Shown: piece by piece, positions 7,879 to 14,561 of the stretch | How the letters are laid out: each line of letters opens with the position of its first letter | How positions within the stretch are numbered: position 1 is the stretch's first letter | From: LH-M37 sp032251315 | GTDB taxonomy: Bacteria > Pseudomonadota > Gammaproteobacteria > SZUA-229 | Reading direction: 5' to 3' | NCBI GenBank assembly: GCA_032251315.1 | Contig: JAVVEE010000064.1 | Span: 1-14,561 of the forward strand | Length of the DNA stretch: 14,561 nucleotides | Translations under genes and position numbers: made by a program | The notes under the pieces: generated by a model | The model's database searches: none | What the model was told of the DNA's origin: nothing | What the model saw: the letters and a program-made list of their open reading frames with translations, nothing else

Positions 7879-8792
7879 ATGAAAAAGTCAGCCTACAAAT
7901 TCACCGCTGGCTACACCCCAAATACTGGGGGCTATGGCTGTTCTTTGGCCTGCAACGACTCTCCACGTTACTGCCACTAAGCGCCATTGAAGCACCGGGC
8001 GCATTCATCGGCCGGCTCTATTACAAACTGGTACCTTCACGCCGCCGCATTGCGCGCATCAATATTAAGCAGGCCTTTCCGGAATACAGCGAAGCGCAAA
8101 TTGAAAAACTGAACAGAACCCATTTCAAAAACCTGGGCATTTCTGTTTTTGAAATGGGCCTCGCCTGGTGGGCTTCAAATGATTATTTACGCAAGCACTG
8201 TCGCGTCGAAGGGCTGGAACATCTGGAACAGGCGCTCGCCAGAGGCAAGGGCGTGATTCTGCTCACCGGGCACTTTTCCACGCTGGAGATGGGCGGCGCG
8301 CTGATGTCGTTATACACGCCGCTGCACTCTGTTTATAAGAGGGCGCATAACCCGATGTTCGACACCTTTATGCTGCACTACCGTAGCAAGCGCCTGAAGA
8401 AACTCATCGCCAACACCAACGTGCGCGAATTCGTCAAGGGACTACGCGATGGTTATGCCACCTGGTATGCCCCCGATCAGGATTTCACCCAGCACGTGGT
8501 GTTCGCGCCCTTCCTCGGCGGCATGGCCACCACCCTGATTTCAACCGCTAAAGTTGCCGCCATGACCGGTGCCAGCGTGGTGCCTTTTTATCCACAACGT
8601 CTGGACAAGGGCCGCGGCTACAAGCTGGTGATTCTGCCTGCGCTGGAAGATTTTCCCAGCGGCTACCAGTATCAGGATGCGGCCAGAATAAATCAGGCGC
8701 TGGAAGAGATGGTGCGGAGAAATCCGGAGCAGTACGCCTGGGTGCACAAACGCTTCAAAACCCAGCCGCCGGGCATGCCTTCAATTTATTAG
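7875..8792 (+). CDS. lpxL: Lipid A lauroyl acyltransferase (LpxL/HtrB family)
   Basis: Inner-membrane enzyme adding a secondary acyl chain to Kdo-lipid A precursors. From GTG 7875 it is 305 aa, close to E. coli LpxL (306). Seen: an N-terminal hydrophobic segment (about 16-36), the acyltransferase HX4(D/E) motif as HFSTLE (H133, E138), the YAPDQDF stretch (198-204), and a C-terminus of the pattern PEQYAWVHKRFKTQPPG, which resembles LpxL/LpxP more than LpxM. The start is uncertain: GTG 7875 overlaps the tolC stop as GTGA, while an in-frame GTG at 7860 would add five residues. Neither has a strong ribosome site, so translational coupling is likely. It lies 2 bp before waaA, joining the last steps of Kdo-lipid A synthesis. 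Chain length specificity cannot be read here. Confidence 0.87.
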   Translation: MNEKVSLQIHRWLHPKYWGLWLFFGLQRLSTLLPLSAIEAPGAFIGRLYYKLVPSRRRIARINIKQAFPEYSEAQIEKLNRTHFKNLGISVFEMGLAWWASNDYLRKHCRVEGLEHLEQALARGKGVILLTGHFSTLEMGGALMSLYTPLHSVYKRAHNPMFDTFMLHYRSKRLKKLIANTNVREFVKGLRDGYATWYAPDQDFTQHVVFAPFLGGMATTLISTAKVAAMTGASVVPFYPQRLDKGRGYKLVILPALEDFPSGYQYQDAARINQALEEMVRRNPEQYAWVHKRFKTQPPGMPSIY

Positions 8793-8794
8793 CG

Positions 8795-10030
8795 ATGACT
8801 ATTTATCACCTGCTCATCGTTATTCTCTCGCCGCTGATTTTCGCGCACCTGTTGTGGAAAAGCATTCGCCTGAAACAGCCGCGATTTTTACTGCAAAGAC
8901 TGGGATTAAAATTACAGCACATCCCGCAAAACTGTTTATGGTTTCACTGCGCCTCGGTGGGTGAGGTCAATACCATATTGCCGCTGCTGCACGAACTGCA
9001 CCAACGTCATCCCAAACAGCCGTTTTTGATCACCACCAACACCACCACCGGCGCGGAGATTGTTGCGCGGCAGAATTTGCCCTGGCTGCATCATGCCTTT
9101 CTGCCCATGGACTGGCGCCTGACCACGCTCAGCTTTATTCGCCGGCTTAAACCCATCGCACTTCTTCTGGTCGAGACCGAGTTATGGCCGAACCTGATTG
9201 TGCTATGCAGCGATAATGGCATTGCGGTGAATATCATCAATGGCCGACTTTCGATAAAAACCACCGGTGCCAACCGCTGGGTGCGTTCGGTGTACCAGCA
9301 GGTGCTGTCGCATGTCAATCACATCTATGTGCGCTCACAAACCGATCAGGATAATTATTTGAGACTTGGCGCTAGCCGCGAACAGGTTTCCATACTGGGC
9401 AACCTGAAATTCATTCCGCCAGCCTCAGTTAACGCCCCATCACAAACGATAACCCGACGCGATTATGTGCTGGTCGCCTCCTCACACCATGACGAGGAAT
9501 ATCAGATCGCCAACGTCTGGAGCCGGCTCAAGCGAGACGAACTACTGGTGATTGCACCGCGCCACCCCGAACGCCGCGAGCACATCATCAAACAGTTGAA
9601 ACAGATTGCCGGCATCGATGCAAACAGCCTCGCCCTGCGCAGCCACAATAATCCCGTTACCGAACAGACGCGCATCTACCTGCTCGACACCGTGGGCGAA
9701 CTGATGCAGTGGTACGCCTTGGCCAAACTAATCATCATGGCTGGTTCGTTCACTCATCGCGGCGGCCACAACCTTCTGGAACCCGCGCACTTCGGCAAGA
9801 CGATAATTTTTGGCCCGCACATGGAGAGCTTTGTCGATGAAAGTCAGCTACTGCTCGCACACAACGCTGTGGTGCAGGTGCAGACTTTTGAAGAGCTTGG
9901 CGATGTTATTAACGAGCTGCTGGATAATGAAAACGCCCGCCTGCAACTGGAAGCCAATGTTAAACAGACCCTCCAGCCGTTTGCCCGTATCGTGCATGAT
10001 TATGCGGATGTGATTGAGCTGCAATTGTAG
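8795..10030 (+). CDS. waaA: 3-deoxy-D-manno-octulosonic acid (Kdo) transferase
   Basis: GT30 inner-membrane glycosyltransferase that attaches Kdo from CMP-Kdo to lipid IVA. The 411-residue protein has an N-terminal hydrophobic anchor (about 4-22), the CASVGEV motif with the catalytic-type glutamate E57 (52-58), ETELWPN (127-133), NGRLS (149-153), APRHPER (254-260) and the C-terminal HRGGHNLLEP (321-330), all hallmarks of WaaA. The ATG follows the lpxL stop by 2 bp, so they are almost certainly co-translated. The stop codon lies inside a hairpin shared with the convergent kdkA. The nearby Kdo kinase suggests that, as in Haemophilus and Vibrio, only one Kdo may be added, but that cannot be read from the sequence. 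Confidence 0.95.
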   Translation: MTIYHLLIVILSPLIFAHLLWKSIRLKQPRFLLQRLGLKLQHIPQNCLWFHCASVGEVNTILPLLHELHQRHPKQPFLITTNTTTGAEIVARQNLPWLHHAFLPMDWRLTTLSFIRRLKPIALLLVETELWPNLIVLCSDNGIAVNIINGRLSIKTTGANRWVRSVYQQVLSHVNHIYVRSQTDQDNYLRLGASREQVSILGNLKFIPPASVNAPSQTITRRDYVLVASSHHDEEYQIANVWSRLKRDELLVIAPRHPERREHIIKQLKQIAGIDANSLALRSHNNPVTEQTRIYLLDTVGELMQWYALAKLIIMAGSFTHRGGHNLLEPAHFGKTIIFGPHMESFVDESQLLLAHNAVVQVQTFEELGDVINELLDNENARLQLEANVKQTLQPFARIVHDYADVIELQL

Positions 10031-10053
10031 GTGCGAATTCATTCGCACCTACA
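10026..10053. terminator. Strong hairpin between convergent waaA and kdkA (terminator or REP-like)
   Basis: A perfect 12-bp stem, TGTAGGTGCGAA (10026-10037) and TTCGCACCTACA (10042-10053), closes a 4-nt TTCA loop. It begins within the waaA stop codon region and ends 11 bp before the kdkA stop, so it could serve both genes. No T-run follows on either strand, so it is not a classical intrinsic terminator. It may instead stabilise 3' ends or be a dispersed extragenic palindrome. Confidence 0.55.
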
Positions 10054-10064
10054 GGAAATAATTA

Positions 10065-10787
10065 CTAGCCTGCCGCATAACCCTGCAACAGCTGCTTCCA
10101 GTTATACTCGTCAAAATAGAAAACCTGATTCAGCGATTTGAATTTCAGCAGCGAACGTTTCAGCCGCGCCAGATTCGAGGCTTTCCACGAATCTCCCAGA
10201 TAGCGAAATGCACTCTTGTCAAAGTCGATTAAATACACTTTGTATTCGCTGAGTAGAATATTTCTCGCATTCAGGTCGGCGTGATAAACATCGTGATCAT
10301 GAAAGCGGCGGATACAGCGCCCCACTTCCTGCCAGACAGTATCATCAGCGGGAGAGTGCAGCAGCTGGTCGGCCAGGGTCTGCGCGCGGGGGATTTCCAG
10401 CGTAATCAGCGCGGCGCGAAAAAACAGTCCTGAACGTTCGGCGCTTGCGGCCACCGGCACCGGGGCGGGCAATTGCAGTTGCTGCAACTGGTGCAGCAGA
10501 CGGAACTCCTTAAACGAGCGGCTGTGTTGCGGGTTAATGCCGAAGTAACGGTCGCCCAGCACAGGCGCGATGAGGCCGCCGCGAAGATACTGTTTGAGCA
10601 CCAGATCGTGGCCCTGATAGTGAAAGAACCGGGCTTCAGCGCGACCGATGGCCGCCGCCTTTTCTGTCGATGACTTTGCAGCCGGAGAAAACAACGTTTC
10701 ATCCGGATGTTCAATCAGCATCGCCTCATATAGGATATGATGTTGGCCAATATTTTTAATTTTTATACTTTCCGATGACACTGTCAC
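10065..10787 (-). CDS. kdkA: 3-deoxy-D-manno-octulosonic acid kinase KdkA
   Basis: Protein-kinase-like enzyme of the KdkA/WaaP/InaA group that phosphorylates O-4 of the Kdo residue on Kdo-lipid A using ATP, at the inner face of the inner membrane. In 240 residues: the phosphate-binding lysine region LVLKQY (K65), the catalytic loop YHADLNARNIL (168-178) with D171, and the metal-binding IDFDK (187-191). This is the usual length for the family. The start is GTG 10787, chosen because AAAGG lies 7 nt upstream; a second GTG at 10781 has no such site. The first 13 bp overlap the start of the divergent heptosyltransferase gene, so its promoter must lie inside that gene. It points towards waaA. The kinase class is secure; the Kdo substrate follows from context and family resemblance. 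Confidence 0.88.
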   Translation of the reverse strand: MTVSSESIKIKNIGQHHILYEAMLIEHPDETLFSPAAKSSTEKAAAIGRAEARFFHYQGHDLVLKQYLRGGLIAPVLGDRYFGINPQHSRSFKEFRLLHQLQQLQLPAPVPVAASAERSGLFFRAALITLEIPRAQTLADQLLHSPADDTVWQEVGRCIRRFHDHDVYHADLNARNILLSEYKVYLIDFDKSAFRYLGDSWKASNLARLKRSLLKFKSLNQVFYFDEYNWKQLLQGYAAG

Positions 10788-11869
10788 AATTTAACCTTTC
10801 AAAGCCGCCCAAAAACATCTGCATGCTTCGGCTGTCCGCGCTGGGTGATATTACTCATACCTTGCCGGTTTTACGCACGCTACAGAAAAACTGGCCGGTG
10901 ACGCCGATCACCTGGATTATCGGTAAGACCGAATATGAACTGGTCAAGGGTATCGAGGGCGTGGAGTTTATCATCTTTGATAAATCGCAGGGTTTCGCCG
11001 CCTACCCCGCCCTCCGCCGGCAGATGCAGGGCCGCCATTTTGATGTACTGCTGCACCTGCAGGTGTCATTGCGCGCATCGGCGATCAGTTTTCTTGTGCC
11101 CGCGACGATCAAGCTGGGCTTCGACCGCGAGCGGGCCAAAGATTTACAGTGGCTGTTCACCAACCGCAAAATCATACCGGCCTCCACCCGCCAGCATGTG
11201 GTCGACAGCTTCATGGAATTTACCGCCTATTTCGACCTTAAACCAGTGCTTGAGTGGGATCTTCCGGTTCTGGAGAGTGCCCGTGAGAGCCTCAGGCATA
11301 AACTGGACAAGGCGTGGCTGAGTCACGCCAAAGGGGAAAACAGGCTGCTGGTAATCAACCCCTGTGCGGTTGCAAAATCGCGCAACTGGCGCGACTGGAA
11401 TATCGACGGCTATGCCGCTGTCGCCGATTATGCCAGTACCCGACTCGGCATGAAGGTGATACTCAGCGGTGGCGCCTCGATGCGCGAACAGAATGTCGCT
11501 GCTGCCATCTTTTCGCTATGCAGCGAGAAACCGTTGAATCTGGTCGGCCAGACCAGCATCGCCGAACTGGCCGCGCTGCTGGATATGGCCAGCGTGGTGA
11601 TCGCGCCGGATACCGGCCCGGCACACATTGCCAATGCCCTGAATACGCCGGTGATCGGCCTGTACGCCGCCACCAACCCGCAGCGCGCCGGGCCGTATCG
11701 TTTTCAGAAACTGGTGGTGAATCACTATGAACAGGCGTTGCAAAAATATTACAATCTGAGCGTCGGTGACGCGCCGTGGGGCCAGCGCATTCAGAACGCT
11801 GAATGCATGGCTCTGATCAAGCCGGAAGAGGTGTTTTCCAGACTGAGCAAGCTGTTCGAACCATTATAA
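10775..11869 (+). CDS. Family 9 glycosyltransferase, heptosyltransferase I-like (WaaC/OpsX)
   Basis: Predicted LPS heptosyltransferase transferring L-glycero-D-manno-heptose from ADP-heptose to Kdo. In 364 residues: the N-terminal RLSALGDITHTLP (19-31) typical of GT9, an INPCAVAKSRNW segment (194-205) and the C-terminal nucleotide-sugar site APDTGPAHIANAL (277-289). The NPC...SRNW form and adjacency to a Kdo kinase recall OpsX of Haemophilus, which adds the first heptose to phosphorylated Kdo; WaaC and WaaF remain possible. ATG 10775 gives an 18-residue extension before the usual GT9 start; a later ATG at 10823 (M17) would make a shorter N-terminus. No clear ribosome site precedes either. Its 5' end overlaps kdkA head to head, so its promoter must lie within kdkA. 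Confidence 0.85.
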   Translation: MTLSQFNLSKPPKNICMLRLSALGDITHTLPVLRTLQKNWPVTPITWIIGKTEYELVKGIEGVEFIIFDKSQGFAAYPALRRQMQGRHFDVLLHLQVSLRASAISFLVPATIKLGFDRERAKDLQWLFTNRKIIPASTRQHVVDSFMEFTAYFDLKPVLEWDLPVLESARESLRHKLDKAWLSHAKGENRLLVINPCAVAKSRNWRDWNIDGYAAVADYASTRLGMKVILSGGASMREQNVAAAIFSLCSEKPLNLVGQTSIAELAALLDMASVVIAPDTGPAHIANALNTPVIGLYAATNPQRAGPYRFQKLVVNHYEQALQKYYNLSVGDAPWGQRIQNAECMALIKPEEVFSRLSKLFEPL

Positions 11870-11922
11870 TAATCAAAGGGTACATTTAAGACTGTCATGT
11901 ACGGTTTGTGACCTTCAAAAAG

Positions 11923-11962
11923 TTGCCCCTCTGATTTCATAATGAAATGCTCAATCGGGCAA
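11923..11962. promoter_or_regulatory. Nested inverted repeat at the ugd promoter
   Basis: An outer 6-bp repeat, TTGCCC (11923-11928) with GGGCAA (11957-11962), encloses an inner perfect dyad ATTTCAT-A-ATGAAAT (11934-11948). The inner dyad is centred about 40 bp upstream of the predicted transcription start, a typical site for an activator or repressor. It could also mark the end of the preceding heptosyltransferase transcript, but there is no T-run. Confidence 0.4.
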
Positions 11963-11965
11963 ATA

Positions 11966-11974
11966 TGGTACAAT
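11966..11974 (+). promoter_or_regulatory. Extended -10 promoter candidate for ugd
   Basis: TGGTACAAT is an extended -10 element (TGN followed by TACAAT, 5 of 6 to consensus) with no good -35 box. A perfect TATAAT also lies at 11983-11988, again without a -35. A start near 11981 would give ugd a leader of about 250 nt, unusually long. Confidence 0.4.
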
Positions 11975-12229
11975 TCCGCCCCTATAATTACTATTGAAAT
12001 AATATTCACCCAACTCCAGATCAATGATTGCCTCTCTGAAAAACTTACCCGGGCCACTTTCTGATGACACAGAAACTGTCGTTAGCCTGCTACCTTGGCT
12101 GATTTTTCCGCGGACCTTGATCACAGATAACCCGAACTCAATAACACCATGATGACTCTCACTTCGGCCATTAATGCCACGGTAAGATACATCAGGGAAA
12201 ATAATCAACATTAACAGTAAGAAACTATT

Positions 12230-13576
12230 ATGAATATTTCAGTGATCGGCACCGGCTACGTAGGACTTGTTACAGGCACCTGCTTTGCCGAAATGGGGCA
12301 CAATGTCATTTGTGTGGATATCGATAATAAGAAAATCGAGAACCTTAAAATCGGCATTCTGCCCATCTATGAGCCGGGACTGGAAGAGATGGTGCGAAAA
12401 AACACCAGCGAAAAAAGATTACATTTCACCACTGATATTCATGAAGCCACGCAGGCTTCGACCATTCATTTCATCGCCGTGGGCACCCCGCCCGGCGAAG
12501 GCAGCGCCGCCGATCTGCGTTACGTACAGGCCGTGGCGAAGCAACTCGGCGAGTCTATCACCGCACCGCACAATATTATTATCGATAAATCCACTGTGCC
12601 AGTGGGTACGGCCGATAAAGTCAGCGAAATTGTTCAGCAGGGGCTGAGTGACAGAAACCTGGACATTGAATTTGATGTGGTCAGCAACCCCGAATTTCTC
12701 AAGGAAGGCGCGGCCATCGACGATTTCATGAACCCCGACCGGGTGGTGATCGGCGTCAATTCCGAAAGAGCCAGAAAGATCATGCATGATCTGTATGCCC
12801 CGTTCATGCGCAGCCATGAGCGCATCCTGATCATGGGCGTACGTGGCGCGGAGATGACCAAATACGCCTCCAATGCCATGCTCGCCACTAAAATTTCTTT
12901 TATGAATGAAATGTCCGAAATCTGCGAGAAGCTGGATGTTGATATCGAAGACGTTCGACTGGGCATGGGTTCCGACTCGCGCATCGGCTATGAATTCATC
13001 TATCCCGGTTGCGGTTATGGCGGCTCCTGTTTCCCCAAAGATGTTAAAGCGCTGGTCAGCATGGCCGCCGGCTGTGGCGTGCCTTCGGATGTGCTGCACG
13101 CGGTGGAACTCAGAAATCAGCGCCAGAAAGAACATCTGGGCAAAAGAATAAACAGCTACTTTGACCATGACCTGAAAGGCAAAACGTTCTGCCTCTGGGG
13201 ACTGGCCTTCAAGCCCGGCACCGATGACATGCGCGAAGCCTCTTCATTACAGATTATCAAAGACCTGATCGATGCCGGTGCAAAAATTCGCGCCTTTGAT
13301 CCGGTCGCCACCGAAACCGCCACTGCCGAAATGCCGGCAGCCTGGCTGAGCAACGGCGACATCACCTTTTTCGATGACATGTACGCGGCCGTGGAAAACA
13401 GCGACGCGCTGATTCTGGCGACCGAGTGGAAACAGTTCCGTAGCCCGGACTTTGATAGCATCAAACAGAAACTGAATACGCCGATTATTTTTGATGGCCG
13501 CAATCAATACGAACCTGAGCAGATGAAAGAGCTGGGCTTTGTCTACTTCGGTATCGGCAGAACAAACCAGGGCTAA
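12230..13576 (+). CDS. ugd: UDP-glucose 6-dehydrogenase
   Basis: Cytoplasmic NAD-dependent enzyme oxidising UDP-glucose twice to UDP-glucuronate. In 448 residues: N-terminal NAD motif VIGTGYVGLVTG (5-16), VGTPPGEGSAAD (84-95), STVPVGTADK (121-130), NPEFLKEGAA (153-162), the K211/N215 pair in KYASN, and the catalytic cysteine C267 with D271 in GCGYGGSCFPKDVKAL (260-275). The length is that of the bacterial two-domain form. The ribosome site is weak. A UDP-glucuronate decarboxylase follows 6 bp after the stop, so the product is most likely channelled to UDP-xylose. Confidence 0.96.
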   Translation: MNISVIGTGYVGLVTGTCFAEMGHNVICVDIDNKKIENLKIGILPIYEPGLEEMVRKNTSEKRLHFTTDIHEATQASTIHFIAVGTPPGEGSAADLRYVQAVAKQLGESITAPHNIIIDKSTVPVGTADKVSEIVQQGLSDRNLDIEFDVVSNPEFLKEGAAIDDFMNPDRVVIGVNSERARKIMHDLYAPFMRSHERILIMGVRGAEMTKYASNAMLATKISFMNEMSEICEKLDVDIEDVRLGMGSDSRIGYEFIYPGCGYGGSCFPKDVKALVSMAAGCGVPSDVLHAVELRNQRQKEHLGKRINSYFDHDLKGKTFCLWGLAFKPGTDDMREASSLQIIKDLIDAGAKIRAFDPVATETATAEMPAAWLSNGDITFFDDMYAAVENSDALILATEWKQFRSPDFDSIKQKLNTPIIFDGRNQYEPEQMKELGFVYFGIGRTNQG

Positions 13577-13582
13577 TACAGC

Positions 13583-14518
13583 ATGAGTAAAAAAAGAATT
13601 CTAGTGACCGGCGGCGCCGGTTTTCTCGGCACCAATTTAACCGCGCGTCTGCTCGATGAAGGCCATCATGTCATCTGCATCGATAACTTTCTCTCCGGCC
13701 TGAAAGAACACATCACGGGCTTTCTCGACAACCCCAATTACCAGCTGATCGAACATGACATCATCGACCCGATTGACCTCGAAGTCGATGAGATCTACAA
13801 CCTGGCCTGCGCCGGTTCGCCGCCGCATTATCAGGCCAACCCGATACACACCACCAAAACCTGCGTGCATGGTATTCTGAATATGCTGGAGCTGGCGAAA
13901 AAAAATAACGCCAGAATCATGCAGGCCTCGACCAGTGAAGTGTACGGTGACCCGGAAGTGCATCCGCAGGTGGAAAGCTATCTGGGCAATGTCAATCCGA
14001 ATGGTATCCGCTCCTGTTACGACGAAGGCAAGCGCTGCGCCGAATCGCTGTGTTTCGACCACCAGCGCATGTACGGCACCAACATCAAGATTGCGCGCAT
14101 TTTTAATACCTATGGCCCGCACATGGACCCGAATGATGGTCGCGTGGTTTCCAACTTCATCGTGCAGTCACTGCGCGGCGAACCACTTACGGTTTACGGC
14201 GATGGCTCACAGACGCGCTCTTTCTGTTACGTCGATGACTTGATTGAAGGCTTCATCCGCCTGATGGCCAGCGAAGACTTCACCGGCCCGGTCAACCTCG
14301 GCAACCCCGTTGAGTTCACCGTGAAAGAGCTGGCGGAAAAAACCTTGCAGATGATCAACCCGGAGGCGCAAGTCACCTATCTGCCACTGCCCGCGGATGA
14401 CCCAACTAAACGCAAACCGGATATCACCCTGGCGAGAACAAAACTGGGCTGGGAGCCGAGCATTGCGCTCAATGACGGCCTGATAAAAACCATCGCATAC
14501 TTCAAGAGCATTGTTTAA
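13583..14518 (+). CDS. uxs: UDP-glucuronate decarboxylase (UDP-xylose synthase)
   Basis: Short-chain dehydrogenase-type enzyme that oxidises, decarboxylates and re-reduces UDP-glucuronate to UDP-xylose using bound NAD. In 311 residues: nucleotide motif GGAGFLG (10-16), TSEVYGDP (117-124), the YXXXK catalytic pair Y146/K150 in SCYDEGKR, ARIFNTYGP (171-179), DGRVVSNFI (185-193) and GDGSQTRSFCYVDDL (206-220, with R212). These match single-domain bacterial and eukaryotic UXS rather than ArnA or RmlB. One local change is ACAGSPPHYQ where most relatives have ACPASPPHYQ. It is 6 bp from ugd and 10 bp before the next gene, so it sits in an operon. The sugar product's destination is unknown, probably LPS core or exopolysaccharide. 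Confidence 0.93.
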   Translation: MSKKRILVTGGAGFLGTNLTARLLDEGHHVICIDNFLSGLKEHITGFLDNPNYQLIEHDIIDPIDLEVDEIYNLACAGSPPHYQANPIHTTKTCVHGILNMLELAKKNNARIMQASTSEVYGDPEVHPQVESYLGNVNPNGIRSCYDEGKRCAESLCFDHQRMYGTNIKIARIFNTYGPHMDPNDGRVVSNFIVQSLRGEPLTVYGDGSQTRSFCYVDDLIEGFIRLMASEDFTGPVNLGNPVEFTVKELAEKTLQMINPEAQVTYLPLPADDPTKRKPDITLARTKLGWEPSIALNDGLIKTIAYFKSIV

Positions 14519-14528
14519 ATAAACAGCC

Positions 14529-14561
14529 ATGGCAAAAATCAGCGCCTGCATCATCTCTTAT
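14529..14561 (+). CDS. 5' end of a probable family 2 glycosyltransferase (cut by window edge)
   Basis: Eleven codons are visible from ATG 14529, 10 bp after the uxs stop: MAKISACIISY. This is the characteristic opening of GT2 transferases of the WaaE/KdtX type, which continue with an N-E-E-containing stretch beyond the window. The position after LPS-core and nucleotide-sugar genes agrees. The evidence is short, so the call is tentative. Confidence 0.55.
   Translation, partial: MAKISACIISY

Larger units (their letters stand above)
11870..12229. other. 360-bp intergenic region before ugd; no clear gene
   Basis: This gap carries the palindrome and extended -10 promoter listed separately. Two small open frames are present: a plus-strand frame of 42 codons from ATG 12024, and a minus-strand frame of 86 codons (12211-11951). 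Both have plausible-looking protein composition, but neither has a ribosome site and they overlap each other, so at most one could be real. I recognise neither. No JUMPstart/ops element, riboswitch or terminator was found. Confidence 0.4.

Noticed and set aside
10743..10769. TTGGCC and TATACT as a promoter for the heptosyltransferase gene
   Set aside because: The spacer is only 15 bp and the predicted start would fall at the ATG; not strong enough to annotate.
12419..13168. 249-codon open frame on the minus strand opposite ugd
   Set aside because: An antisense shadow of a clearly identified ugd gene, with no ribosome site or recognisable motif.

Overview
The window looks like a chromosomal segment of a sulfur-oxidising gammaproteobacterium. 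The evidence is an Acidithiobacillus-type sulfide:quinone oxidoreductase, a pcm-rhodanese-tolC-lpxL-waaA gene order, a KdkA-type Kdo kinase beside a heptosyltransferase, and an E. coli-sized ThiC. No species can be named from the sequence alone. All assignments come from reading motifs by eye; no database search was run.

Region 1 (1-2877) is a divergent sulfide-oxidation pair. On the minus strand is sqr (68-1336). On the plus strand is a sigma-54 activator with a four-cysteine PAS-like sensor domain (1558-2877), whose first three cysteines have the spacing I recall for the persulfide sensor FisR. The 221 bp between them holds a very good sigma-54 promoter facing sqr (1377-1392), a near-consensus IHF site (1413-1425) and a cluster of TGNCA half-sites (1480-1524). 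Together these look like a complete enhancer-dependent control region.

Region 2 (2878-5472) holds a decayed nucleotidyltransferase remnant (2898-3226) directly behind thiC (3229-5121, minus strand), then a 351 bp divergent intergenic region. That region has an operator-like set of GTTAATA repeats, a ~100 bp palindromic element resembling a MITE or REP, and a probable pcm promoter. I see no TPP riboswitch in front of thiC.

Region 3 (5473-10067) is a co-directional run: a pcm-like methyltransferase, a single-domain rhodanese, tolC, an LpxL-type lipid A acyltransferase and the Kdo transferase waaA. The last three are overlapping or tightly spaced. The run ends in a strong hairpin (10026-10053) shared with the convergent kdkA.

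Region 4 (10065-14561) continues the envelope theme. kdkA (minus) and a WaaC/OpsX-like heptosyltransferase (plus) have start codons that overlap head to head by 13 bp. After a 360 bp gap carrying a promoter and a palindrome come ugd and a UDP-glucuronate decarboxylase (together UDP-glucose to UDP-xylose), and the first 11 codons of what is probably a family 2 glycosyltransferase. Regions 3 and 4 together build the lipid A/Kdo/heptose inner core and supply a pentose nucleotide sugar for surface glycans.

The most interesting feature is the sqr-fisR control region. The rest is mostly recognisable housekeeping and envelope genes, with some unexplained repeats.
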